A stretch of 64,000 bases of DNA from Branchiostoma floridae (taxonomy: Eukaryota > Chordata > Leptocardii > Amphioxiformes > Branchiostomatidae). A program made the translations under genes and the position numbers. The stretch spans positions 21,089,645-21,153,644 of the forward strand of contig NC_049981.1 in the NCBI RefSeq assembly GCF_000003815.2, given 5' to 3'. The notes beneath the pieces were generated by a model. It saw nothing but the letters and a program-made list of their open reading frames with translations. It did no database searches and was not told where the DNA came from. Each line of letters starts with the position of its first letter. Position 1 is the stretch's first letter. Shown here piece after piece: positions 22,380 to 33,779 of this stretch.

Positions 22380-23331
22380 GGCTATTGACACACTCAGTGT
22401 GCCAATAGCCAAACAGGCTATTGACACACCGAGATGCCAGTCAGCCAATCAGAGCTTGTAACATGCCTTTCCGGCAATATTTTACACAAGCAATAGTTGA
22501 TTAGACATTGTTCGGAAGATTAGACATTGGAATCTTTGGATCTTGGAATGAACGGACGTATTCAAGTTATGGCCTACATCTGGATACCTAATAATACAGC
22601 CTTCTTCGTGTATGTATGACGTAGCGTAGTGGATAGAGCGTTGACCCGGGAATTCATGATACCAGCTCCGACCCGGTTCGAGTCCGCGCCGGAGTTTTTT
22701 TTAATTTTTTTTTTTTCAATTTTTCTTGTCCCTTTTTAAACATCCATTTGATATAAGAATATTTTATATATAAACAACTTTTAAAGTTTCTGTTAACAAT
22801 ATAAACCAAAAATAACACTGACCACAAAACATGTCATAATTTTCGGCCGTGTGGTTCCGGCGCTATCGGCAGCGACTCGGAAGAATATTTCTTTCACATT
22901 AAAAATAATGGAGGTAAAACAACAACTATAACTTCACTTCCTTAGTGATATAAGTTTTGAGGCCGAAAATTCTCCAATATGGCAGGAATTCGTCGGTAAA
23001 CACAGCTGAAAACGTGTTCCTAACCGATCCAACATAGCTGCCATGATCACATGCGGTGACAGTAAAACTAGCACCCTATATGATAGCAGATTCCGATGTT
23101 TAAAATTGTGCCGTAAACACGTGAAAAAGATCGTATTTTGGGTTGATAATGGACACAGGATGCCATTTGTATTTTTCAGAGTGTTGATTGTCAAATATAA
23201 TCGTAAGATTTCTTCATTTTAGTGGTTTCTATCACTGGGTGTGTCAATAGCCTAACAGGCTATCGACACACTCAGTGTGCCAATAGCCTAAACAGGCTAT
23301 CGGCTATTGACACACTGGGTGTGTCAATAGC
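22380..23331. mobile_element. Palindrome-ended element containing Pol III box-like sequence
   Basis: The left end carries a near-perfect 31-bp palindrome (GGCTATTGACACAC ... GTGTGCCAATAGCC) plus a half copy. The right end carries three more copies (23232-23331). The interior is non-coding and includes a tRNA-like segment with oligo-T. It lies about 120 bases upstream of the KLHL start codon and may affect that promoter. No transposase is visible. Confidence 0.65.
22622..22700 (+). ncRNA. tRNA-like Pol III module followed by oligo-T
   Basis: TAGCGTAGTGG at 22622-22632 fits the A-box consensus and GGTTCGAGTCC at 22675-22685 fits the B-box exactly. T8 and longer T runs follow within 15 bases, as for a Pol III terminator. 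The ends do not form an acceptor stem, so this is a SINE head or tRNA relic and not a working tRNA. Confidence 0.5.
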
Positions 23332-24762
23332 CTCGCTCTATAAGTATATTTTGCGAAAGAAATAAGCCCTTAGAAACAACTACGATAAGAAATGATGCCA
23401 GCAAACGATAAAAAAAAAAGCCTCTCGCACATTTGACGAAAACAGTCTCGGCTCAACCATCGTTTAGAATTGCATAACAATGTCATATTTCGAAAGTGGG
23501 TAAGCCCTTTTGCACTCCCATGGAAACCAGACCTGTTGCCAGGACCGGCGGACAGAGATTCTGTACGGCAGCAAAGTAATTATTGCCAGGCCAATAGTGG
23601 TCCTCGCTGAGCTTGTGTGGTGAGAAAATGTTTGGCACCCAAGAGAGATGCGTGACTTGCGTAAGTACTAACGTAAGACTATTTAGCCTGGTATCCGGCC
23701 GTATTATAGCTCCTGAATCTCTTCTGTCCTCTCTAGGGCACGTCACTAATGGATTTTCTAATAAAGTCTCAAAGTCTCTCTTTCCTTGAGATTGAGATTT
23801 GCCAAAAACTCAATTACATAACTATCTCGAAAGTTACAATATAACGTTACACGGCCTTCGGCTCTGGGGTTAACAGCAACTCTACCATGTCTACAACAAA
23901 GGTAACGTTAGCGCATATGCTGCAACTACCAGAAAAATATACCATATCAAATATGGTTTTGGTGAACCAAGGATAATTTTTTTTGGGTGAACGAAATAAT
24001 TTTTTGCCAGCTAGCGCGCGGGCCAAGATTACGCATGCGATTTTAGAGTTTAGCGAGCCCTTGAAAGTAAATACAAATAAGCTCAACGAAAATGTTAACT
24101 ATTTTCAATAGCATGGGATCCTACTCTATCGTTATATGTTAAAAATGCATCTTAATACACCTAGAGCTCTTCATATTTACCGAAAATATAAGAACTAGTC
24201 CGGAACTGTTGCGTTTTTCTGCCACTTCCGCGTTTGTCTGGGGTCACTAAACCGCAACAACATGTATAAAATTCGTATTTTATGTAACGTTATTACAAAT
24301 CAAACATGGAGAAATATTATAACACGTGATACATACATTATCCATACATAAGTATATGTAAATACACAAAATCAGGCAAATTGTATGGCAGCTATCTTAT
24401 TTGCTACTTGCAAAATGATATCGCGTTTAGATGATCTTAGATGTTTTGCTTTGGGTCATTGGGTGATACCACTCGGGTCAACGAAGGTAACGTTAGTGTA
24501 ATCGGAGTCCGTAAGACATGTAAGAGTGGATCAAAAGCGATCTCTCACAAATGCTGTCATTATCCAGTGCAGTGCTTATATAACATTATGTACAACAAAG
24601 GTATTAATTCATTTATTATTGTACGAAATCGCCGTCAAGATGGTGCAAAAATAATCTTAACCGCTAGGTGCCCTCATTGACAGGTGACCTATGACAGAAG
24701 AAGGTTGTGAAAACGTGTGTGCACGGCCGACTGACTGTGTCTAGGACAAACAGTGCAAAATC
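23332..24762. other. KLHL-MRPL9 intergenic region
   Basis: The two genes are head-to-head, so this and the 22380-23331 element form their shared upstream region. No open frame, TATA box or clear promoter motif is convincing. TAGCCTGGTATCCGGCCGTA near 23690 belongs to a dispersed repeat; part of it (CGTATTATAGCTCCTGA) recurs near 53180. Confidence 0.4.
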
Positions 24763-27700
24763 ATGTCTGTGAACTTGAGTCTGGTAGCTGTAGCTAGCCG
24801 ACAACTTCTTCAAGCTGCCAGACGATCAGCTGAATGTTTGAGCCTCCAACAAAGACGGGTGAGTGAAATATTATCACCGTTTTCGAAGCCAAATGATTTG
24901 CCCGTGGGAGGGGGGCGTCAGTTTACTAATTTGGTTGGAGGTCATTTTCAGCCCCTAAAGCTATGCTACGTAATATTTGGACAATACAAAAAGTAGATAT
25001 CCCTGCCATTTCTTTACATAGTAAGCTAAGTCTTCCCTTTAGCATTAAATATCAAGGCTCAGTGAGAGAAGTTGCAACATCAGTGCATCAAATAAACATG
25101 TCAGATGATGTCTACAAACTGTGATTATACATGGCAAGAAATTGGACATTGTGAAACATGGGGCATTTCCAAACCTAACAGAAGACCTAACGTAGAATGA
25201 TATTGCACCCAAGGGAATTCACCGATTTTTGCAACACAATCCACCTTACATGCCAATCAGGGAGGTTTTTTTTTTTACTTGAATTTCATGTTGTCTGGGC
25301 TGGGACAGTATACACATTTTCCATCAACCCATCGTCCAAAACCCTCCACAGCCTAACAAGGGACACACGCCATCCTGACACAAGAGGGACACCGAGTCTC
25401 AAGCAAACCTTACCTAACGGCATTAGCACGGGTGGTCCTTCTTAACAAGACACACGCAACCAAGTTTTTCCACCTTACGTTACGAGCTGCGAGCCGCGAT
25501 TTTTTCGTCAACCCTTACGNNNNNNNNNNNNNNNNNNNNNNNNNNNNNNNNNNNNNNNNNNNNNNNNNNNNNNNNNNNNNNNNNNNNNNNNNNNNNNNNN
25601 NNNNNNNNNNNNNNNNNNNGGAAGCCTGTCCGCTATCTCGAGCTGCGATGTTTTCGTCAACCCTTACGTTACGGAAGCCTGTCCGCTATCTCGAGCTGCG
25701 ATTTTTTAGTCAACCCTTACGTTACGGAAGCCTGTCCGCTGTATCTAGCTGCGATTTTTTTGTCAACCCTTACGTTACGGAAGCCTGTCCGCTATCTCGA
25801 GCTGCGATTTTTTAGTCAACCTTTGTTGTCTGGGCTGGGACAGTATACCACATTTTCCATCAACCCATCGTCCAAAACCCTCCACAGCCTAACAAGGGAC
25901 ACACGCCATCCTGACACAAGAGGGACACCGAGTCTCAAGCAAACCTTACATAACGGCATTAGCACGGGTGGTCCTTCTTAACAAGACACACGCAACCAAG
26001 TTTTTCCACCTTACGTTACGAGCTGCGATTTTTTCGTCAACCCTTACGTTACGGAAGCCTGTCCGCTATCTCGAGCTGCGATTTTTTAGTCAACCCTTAC
26101 GTTACGGAAGCCTGTCCGCTATATCTAGCTGCGATTTTTTAGTCAACCCTTACGTTACGGAAGCCAGTTCAAGCCAGTTGCGTGTCCGCTATCTTGAGCT
26201 GCGATCTTTTCGTCAAACGTTACGGAAGTGGTCCTGTGTGGCCCGTTGACGGAAGTGGTCAATTATACGCAAAATCCAAACACTTAGGGCCCCAACGAAT
26301 ATCGAAACAGTCTATATAAAGACACGAACATATGAAAAAATGGAGCATTTAATACCAGTCCTATAATCTTTTAAGGAGACACAGCCCGGTGTGATTCTTT
26401 TAGTTCATGTTTACCAGAATCGTTGGAGAATGCCCCACTGAATGACCAGCAGCATGCACGCCTGGCTTGGCACGTGTTGAGCAAATGTGCTTCCAAGTGT
26501 AAACTCGAAGGTCATACTACACATTTTACCAGAGAAACATTTTTTCGAAATGTTTTAGATTATGCTATATGTAATATTTTTACGAGAACTTTGCTTAACA
26601 GAAGCTCGGTGACAGCTTGTGTACTGATGACTGCTAAATTCTCCCAACAGCCGGATTTTTCCAGCTGTGGGCTCGCCAGCCTCACGTTTCTTCCCCTTCA
26701 CAGCGTTCTTTAGAGGAAAATTGGACATGTAAGCTCCCAAAGTTCTGCACAACATTTTGAATGTCGGAATATTAGTTCTCCTTCTGATGGCCAAAAATCA
26801 CTACCTAACAAATGAAGTCGATTTTGGTGGTCATTTTCAAAAGCTGAGCACCAAACTGGGTGCAACGCAGACGTGATAACGCCAGAGGGGACGTCACTTT
26901 ATACAGCTTGGAACGCCGTGGTAGCCACACAGGACCACTTCCGTAACGTTTGACGAAAAGATCGCAGCTCGAGATAGCGGACACGCAACTGGCTTGAACT
27001 GGCTTCCGTAACGTAAGGGTTGACAAAAAAATCGCAGCTCGAGATAGCGGACAGGCTTCCGTAACGTAAGGGTTGACAAAAAAATCGCAGCTCGAGATAG
27101 CGGACAGGCTTCCGTAACGTAAGGGTTGACTAAAAAAATCGCAGCTCGAGATAGCGGACAGGCTTCCGTAACGTAAGGGTTGACAAAAAAATCGCAGCTC
27201 GAGATAGCGGACAGGCTTCCGTAACGTAAGGGTTGACTAAAAAAATCGCAGCTCGAGATAGCGGACAGGCTTCCGTAACTTAAGGGTTGACTAAAACATC
27301 GCAGCTCGAGATAGCAGACAGGCTTCCGTAACGTAAGGGTTGACTAAAAAATCGCAGCTTGAGATAGCGGACAGGCTTCCGTAACGTAAGGGTTGACTAA
27401 AACATCGCAGCTCGAGATAGCAGACAGGCTTCCGTAACGTAAGGGTTGACTAAAAAATCGCAGCTTGAGATAGCGGACAGGCTTCCGTAACGTAAGGGTT
27501 GACTAAAACATCGCAGCTCGAGATAGCGGACAGGCTTCCGTAACGTAAGGTTTGACTAAAAAAATCGCAGCTCGAGATAGCGGACAGGCTTCCGTAACGT
27601 AAGGGTTGACGAAAACATCGCAGCTCGAGATAGCGGACCACAGCAGGACCTGGACTTAATTGACCACTTCCGTAATGTAAGGTTTGACGAAAACATCGCA

Positions 27701-30700
27701 GCTCGATATAGCGGGCAAGCAACGGGCCATGAACGACACCGGGCAACCTGTTAGTCCTCTGTACTGAAATTCCCAAGGGAGACATGAATGAACCCCTGGT
27801 GTACATTTTACGTAGCCACTGAAGGCAGACTGTTATGAAAACACAATGATGTATTTAAATCGATAGCCCGTTGGTTTGTAAGCTTATTTGTAAGTTTTTG
27901 AAATGCCCCATGTTTCAGAATGTCCAATATTTTGCCACTACTGACTGTGATCTTCCTACATGGACCTCCATGCTCCCTAGGGAAACACGCCCACATCTGG
28001 CTTATCAGTGTCTTGTGTGCCTGACAGCACAGTGTGGTGTCTGAACTCTGATGACAGTTGCACCAGAGTTTTTGAAAAACGTAATCTTTGCAAGATTTCT
28101 TGCAGTTTTGAAGGGAATGTAACCTCAGCTTATTGATACCCTACAAAATAGACTAAGTGCATGATTATATCCTATTCTGAAGTGAAAAAAAATTGAGTGT
28201 TTGAAACGAAGAAGATCTTCCCCTGAAGCCAGCTGGAGTGTGATAAACTCATTAGCCCACCCCCTAGGGTGCCTACTGGAGGCCTGGAAGTTGTTACTTA
28301 CAGCCAAGAGGGTCTAACTTGGGGGGACACAAAGATAATTACGTAGCATACCTTTAATTAGTTAGGGTCAGTCAGAGTTTCTAAAGACATTAGGGTTTTG
28401 AACATGAAGGAACTGAATTTTGTATGTGTGTGTGTGTGTGTGTGTATGTGTGTGTGTGTGTAACAAATGTGTTTCTGTGTTTGTGTATGAATTGTGTGTG
28501 TGTGTGTGTGTGTGTGTGTGCATGTATAATGTGTGTACATGTGTGCGTGCGCACACACACACAAAAAGGATCAGACACGTTTGGCATGGTCAGTGTGATG
28601 GCGCTTGAACCTGCTGTAATATAGTCTGTACTAACATCAATGCCCTGTTTGCTTCCCCAGACAACATCAACTTGATCAAGTTCTGAATAAAGAGACTCTT
28701 TTTCACACAACCATAATATTATTCTCACCAGTGTTTTGGTGACCATCTGTTTATGAACCAGTATGAATTGCCCTGAAGAAGGTGACAGACAGTCACCAAA
28801 ACATTGGTAAGAATAAAGCATTGGTTGTGTAAAAAGAGTCTCTTTATTCAGTGATGTACCAACCTGATGAAACTATTCACAAGCATAAAGTTTATTTGCT
28901 TGTTTCTCCAGACCACCTACGTCTTGAAGAGATCTCACCCACTCCGACTCTTAAAGGAGGGACATGAACACCGGCTGAAGAAAATGAACAAAGTCTACGA
29001 GCTGGTGGAAGAAACGTCTTCCCGGGACGCTAAACGCAAACTCGAGCTTATCCTCACGGAAGATGTGCCAAGTATGAAATCTTAAACTTCCCTAGAAAAA
29101 AGTACAATGTAAACTGGAAATCTTTAAACTTTAGCGGTATATCATCATTGAAATATATATTGAAGATCTTTTTACACAACCAGTAAATACTCGCAGACAT
29201 ATGCATGTCTCACAGACACCTTCTGTAGTTCTGCTTCACCTACATCGGCTACATATAATTGGTTAACGGCAAGAAGCAGAACTCCAATCTGAAGCTCTGA
29301 AGAAATGTATGCAAGTAAATATTTACTGGTTGTGTAAAAAGATCTTCCATACCCTATATTCCAACCAACCTGATGTAAACTCTTGAAAGTATGAAGACAG
29401 CAGACAGAATGAATATCACCAGACCTATGTGACTGTAAAGTGTATGATTCTATGTTCTTTTTGTTTACAGAAATGGGGAAGAGAGGAGATGTGGTACACG
29501 TCAGAAAACAGATCGGGAGAAACAAGCTTCTGGCCACGGGACTGGCCGTGTATGCTTCACCGGAGAACAGGCAGATGTTCCAGGACAGGAAGGTGGGTTG
29601 TACAACAGATCATGATTACAGCTTTGTTTTTTAAAGGACAGCATCAGAAAATTTTCAATTCTTTATTTTCCAGTAGTTTACATTAAAAAGTTGATGTACG
29701 TCAATTTTTACATTGATCCGCCTAATATGACCCTGTAGACACGTTTGAACTTCGCGCTCTCCTCCTCTCCCCGCCGCGCTGGCCGATGACGTAATGGCCT
29801 CGTTCTGATCGTCTGAGATTGTATGACGTCACGGATCAGAAACTTCTAGCCAGCCATTTTGCTCGGTGAACCTCGGTCCTCTCAGTGGTAAATAATCACC
29901 CCGCCATTCTGGAGTTCAGTTGTTGTTGAAAATTACTTTCGTGGGCCTGTAAGTCGCATTGTGAGCTGTCTACGAAGCAATAGTCCCCGGGAGACTGAAC
30001 ATGAATAAGCTTGCCTGCGAGTAAACCACGCGGCGATGGGACGAAATCAAAACAATGGTGGTGGGGAGGTTCACGCACCGTGCCTTTATGGACTTTTACA
30101 AGAGCGAGTTCGGGTCAGTTCTTACCTTCTCCTTTCCGGACAGCACAGCGATAATTACACGTAAGCTTCCACGAATTTTGGTTGAATTCACAATTGTCCA
30201 ACTGGCAGGGATATTAAAAAAAAAAAACATTTTTCCTCTGACAACATACCCTTGATCGCTACATATCGAACCACCCCCTTTTAACGCCGAAACAGATAGC
30301 ACCGCAACTTGTACAGATTGTGCGAGTTACGCCTGGTCTCTCACTTTATTTTCTGTTTCTCGGGTAAATTATCTGAACTGGTCGGTTTTTCAATCATGTA
30401 GCTTTGGCGGAGATTGCTGGGGGCTCATTCAAAACAAATCACGGACTCTGAAACGAAGCCGACATTTCGCGCCATTCACAATGCCGGCCTGTGTTGTATG
30501 TAAATGCAACAATGCTGTATGTATGTTTCGGCGCGGAAGGTTCGTTCGATTTGTAGCGATCAAGGGTATGTTGTCAGAGGAAAAATGTTTTTTTTAATGT
30601 CCCTGCCAGTTGGACAATTGTGAATTCAACCAAAATTCGTGGAAGCTTACGTGTAATTATTGCTGTGCTGTCCGGAAAGGAGAAGGTAAGAACTGACCCG

Positions 30701-33700
30701 AACTCGCTCTAACTTGTAAAAGTCCAGAAAGGCACGGTGCTTGAACCTCCCCACCACCATTGTTTTGATTTCGTTCCGTCGCCGCACGGTTTACTCGCAG
30801 GCAAGCTCATTCACGTTCAGTCTCCCGGGGACTATTGCTTCGTAGACAGCTCACAATGCGACTTACAGGTCCACGAAAGTAATTTTCAACAACAACAAAC
30901 TGATCTCCAGAATGGCGGGGTGATTATTTACCGCTGAGAGGACCGAGGTTCACCGAGCAAAATGGCTGACTAGAAGTTTCTGATCCGTGACGTCATACAA
31001 TCTCAGACGATCAGAACGAGGCCATTATGTCATCGGCCAGCGCGGCGGGGAGAGGAGGAGAGCGCGAAGTTCAAACGTGTCTACAGGTTCATATTAGGCG
31101 CATCAATGTAAAAATTGACGTAAATCAACTTTTTAATGAGTAAACTACTGGAAAATAAAGAATTGAAAATTTTCTGATGCTGTCCTTTAACTTGAAAGTT
31201 CATCTGTGTTCAAAGCAGACATTATTGAACTAGTTAAACTGTAATATCAAACGCAAAAAGTCAATCAATCGTTCGCATGCATCAGTGGTTGATGCGTGGC
31301 GGCTACAGACAGTTCGGACAGTTCTGGCCACGTTGTTCTGCACTGGGCGTAGACAGTCCAGTCGGATCTGGAGACCCCCAGCTCACCCAAATTTTTGACT
31401 GAACAGAATGACAAAGACTAGTGCTGTTCAGTCAAAAATTTGGGTGAGTCATATTTTGTGTTGGATATTACAGTTTAACTGGCTTTGTTTTTGTTTGTTT
31501 GTTTGTTTTGCATACCTGGTAAACCACCTTAAGATGTAACACACCAGATTTGTACCAAACAGTACAAGCTGCATATCTGGACAAATTTGTTTCCTCCACT
31601 CACACTGGGAAAGGACCCCTTCTCATTTTGACATGTGTTGTGGGCTCTTTAATGTGCTTGAGGTGTGGTTCTCCTCAAACACGGGACCTCCATTTAACGT
31701 CCTATCTGACTCTGAGGGAAGGTCCTAGCCGCAATACCACTGCAAACATTTCCCCTTCTACAGTATTTTATGATTGCTATAGCATTGTAGGCTGATGGGC
31801 CAATATGATACATGTAGTTGAGTGTTTTACTTTATTTTTTATGTTCTTTTATGTCATTTATATCATAATATGTCGGGCACCCAATTTTGTTTTCTGTACA
31901 CCTAGTTGTTTATTGTTAGATGAGCCAACATATGAATGATACTTGCTTTGAAGTATAGAAGTGTTAGTTAGCAATTGTTTCTCTGAGTGTGTGTAAAGTC
32001 ATTGATATCTGTGTCTCCCACAGGATGAAGATCCGTCGCAGCGTAAACTCTCTATGACTGCAGAAAAGGTAAGTAGTTGCATGTAGTAAGACAACAGTTC
32101 TTACACTTGTACTTAGATTATTTAGAACTACTTAGAACTTTATCATCCTAGCCTGTACATGTACTTAACTTTTGAAAGCAAAAACGTACAACTCATTCAT
32201 TCATTTATCCATCCATCCATCTATTCATTCATTCATAAACTTTCCCTCAGGACTCCAGGCCGCGCATGTCTACTGAAAGTGGCATGAAAATTACTCTACA
32301 TTCCCCCTTATCTGTTTGCTACATAGATGACCTAAAAGAATAAGATAAAATCTTCGCATATCAAAAGAAAGCTTTAACTTAACTGAAATATACACAGATG
32401 TAACTAACTACTGATTATTGCAGACTCTGGAGTACCTGTCCCAACAGACCCTGACCATATCTGTACGGGACGACTGGCCGGAGGGCTGGGTCATGACCAA
32501 GGAACATCTCGCACACTGGATGAAAAGAAAGGTAAGGCTTTAATAATAGCCTTATACATACATGTGGTAATTTTCACAATATAAGATTAAATAATGAATA
32601 TTATAACTAGTGTTATGCACCAAAAAGATGTAGCAATTTAAAATAGCGTAGACTGACCCCATAGAGCCTAGAGATGCAAAATAAAAACATAATGATGCAA
32701 ATATTTGATGGACATGCAGCCATTCTCTCATTGGTCAATTTCATAATTGTCATGCTATCATCGGTTGAAGTGCTTATTATGATGGACAGTCTTTTGTTTA
32801 TCACATTGACCTCGGTTTCGATCTATCATGGCCACCGAGTCAGAAAGGTGTATTAAAAGATCTGTATTTATTATTACACCATTTGAACTGTTAGCTAGAC
32901 AAGGCAGAACTGGCTATAGGAGGGTGTGGAATGCTAAAGTTAATATTAAAATGACTTCATATATATTTGAAAATACGGTCTGTAGACATGTAGCATAGGG
33001 CCCACGGTCTAAGATAAGTAAGAAATGTGAATTATATGTAACGTGTTATAAAAGGTTTGCTTGTTTTCCCCAGCTGCTTGTAGTGGCCCCTCCACACACC
33101 ATCACATTACCTGAGGAGCCTGTGGACAGGATAGGATCTTACACCTTCACAGTTACAGTAAGTCTCAATTCAGGTTATGTACATTCTTGATATTGCATGC
33201 CACATTGCTTCATATGTATAAGTTCTTTGATGATACACTTCATACAAAATTATTCAATCGCATTTCAATCTATTAAATCATCAGAAAACAAAAGTCAATT
33301 TTTCAAAGTTTTAACTCCTTCTAAAGAGGTTTTAACAACATTTTTCTTTCAAATTTTGTCTTAGATTTCATGTTTGTTAATCCCTCCATCATAAAAGAGC
33401 TTGATAAAAAAACAACAGTTACTGTACTGAAATGTTCATCATAACTTTACAAGGGACTAAATTATTGCTTTTTGTCTTGTACATGTGTCTGTCAGTGAGT
33501 GTGTGTGTTTGACTGTTTGTTTGTTTGTTTGTATGTATGTACACATATGTGTGTGTGTTTGCAGGCATGTAAATGTATATGTGTGTCAGTCTGTGTGCGT
33601 GGCTGCCTTTGTGCAGTGCAGTTTGTTGTATGTTCTGCTAGAGGTCTCTTCTGTCTGAGTGGTTGAAGTCTGCCATCTCTGATCGCCTGTTCTTCTTGCA

Positions 33701-33779
33701 GATAAACGAGCTGGAATCAGTCGAGGTGATGTTAGAGATGGTACAACACGTCCCAGCTGGAGAAGTCTCACAGATCTGA
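24763..33779 (+). CDS. MRPL9: Mitochondrial large ribosomal subunit protein bL9m
   Basis: Seven exons join in phase to a 230-residue protein: 24763-24858 (presequence rich in Arg/Ser, RQLLQAARRSAECLSLQQRR), 28912-29071 (VYELVEETSSRDAKRKLELI), 29471-29592 (GKRGDVVHVRK, GRNKLLATGLAVYASPEN), 32024-32068, 32424-32531, 33074-33157 (VAPPHTITLPEEPVDRIGSY) and 33702-33779 (stop TGA). The GKRGD and GLAVYASPEN blocks are the bL9 signature, and the order matches animal MRPL9. The product is a structural protein of the mitochondrial 39S subunit; the basic, acid-poor N-terminus fits import. Intron 1 (4 kb) and intron 3 (2.4 kb) contain large inverted-repeat elements. Human MRPL9 is somewhat longer (267, from memory). 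Confidence 0.95.
25130..27945. mobile_element. Foldback-like element with tandem-array arms
   Basis: Near the left end TTGGACATTGTGAAACATGG then GGCATTTC, and near the right end its reverse complement (GAAATGCCCCATGTTTCAGA ATGTCCAA), form about 40-bp terminal inverted repeats. Inside, a 53-bp unit (CTATCTCGAGCTGCGATTTT core) is arrayed forward at about 25478-26227 and reversed at 26942-27716 (about 14 units). The centre (26240-26935) is unique and has no recognised domain. A roughly 210-bp flank is duplicated at 25290 and 25830. Long repetitive arms in opposite orientation resemble Foldback or Galileo elements of flies. It sits in MRPL9 intron 1. Confidence 0.7.
25520..25619. other. Assembly gap (100 N) inside the tandem array
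   Basis: Exactly 100 N, so the length is probably a placeholder. The left array is longer or shorter than shown. Confidence 1.
28421..28565. repeat. (TG)n microsatellite
   Basis: TG repeats interrupted by short unique pieces, ending in a CA run. It is intronic in MRPL9. Confidence 0.95.
28683..28851. mobile_element. MITE with CTGAATAAAGAGACTCTTTT ends
   Basis: Terminal inverted repeats of 30 bp (28683-28712 and 28822-28851) differ at one base. The interior is also partly self-complementary (TCACCAGTGTTTTGGTGACC). Related sequences occur at 29164-29345, 34040-34225 and near 18520 and 18958. It is 60 bases upstream of MRPL9 exon 2. Confidence 0.85.
29164..29345. mobile_element. 182-bp MITE with AGATCTTTTTACACAACC ends
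   Basis: A perfect 26-bp terminal inverted repeat starts AGATCTTTTTACACAACCAG. It is non-coding and shares the ACACAACCA core with the 28683 element. Confidence 0.9.
29635..31186. mobile_element. 1.55-kb palindromic transposon flanked by TTAA
   Basis: The left arm (29635 to about 30265) and right arm (about 30553 to 31186) are reverse complements over some 630 bases with few mismatches, around a 290-base centre. Both outer ends are flanked by TTAA, at 29631-29634 and 31187-31190, and the termini read AGGACAGCATC. TTAA target duplication fits Kolobok or piggyBac elements. In the centre, near 30480, a short frame starts MPACVVCKCNN, which faintly resembles a THAP zinc finger start. No transposase is present. 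It lies in MRPL9 intron 3. Confidence 0.85.
31382..31448. repeat. Perfect 25-bp hairpin
   Basis: Arms at 31382-31406 (CTCACCCAAATTTTTGACTG...) and 31424-31448 are perfect reverse complements with a 17-base loop. It is intronic in MRPL9. Confidence 0.95.

Noticed and set aside
22622-22700. Functional tRNA gene
   Set aside because: A and B boxes fit, but the acceptor stem does not pair.
25432-27806. Repetitive open frames such as LRKPVRYLELRFFSQPL
   Set aside because: They follow the 53-bp tandem unit, occur in both orientations, and partly cross the N gap.
28358-28624. Cys/Val-rich and His/Thr-rich open frames on both strands
   Set aside because: They are translations of the (TG)n microsatellite.
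29896-30937. Two mirror open frames with EPPHHHCFDFVPSP
   Set aside because: They are the same sequence in the two arms of the palindromic transposon. No Met-led domain or splice support was seen.
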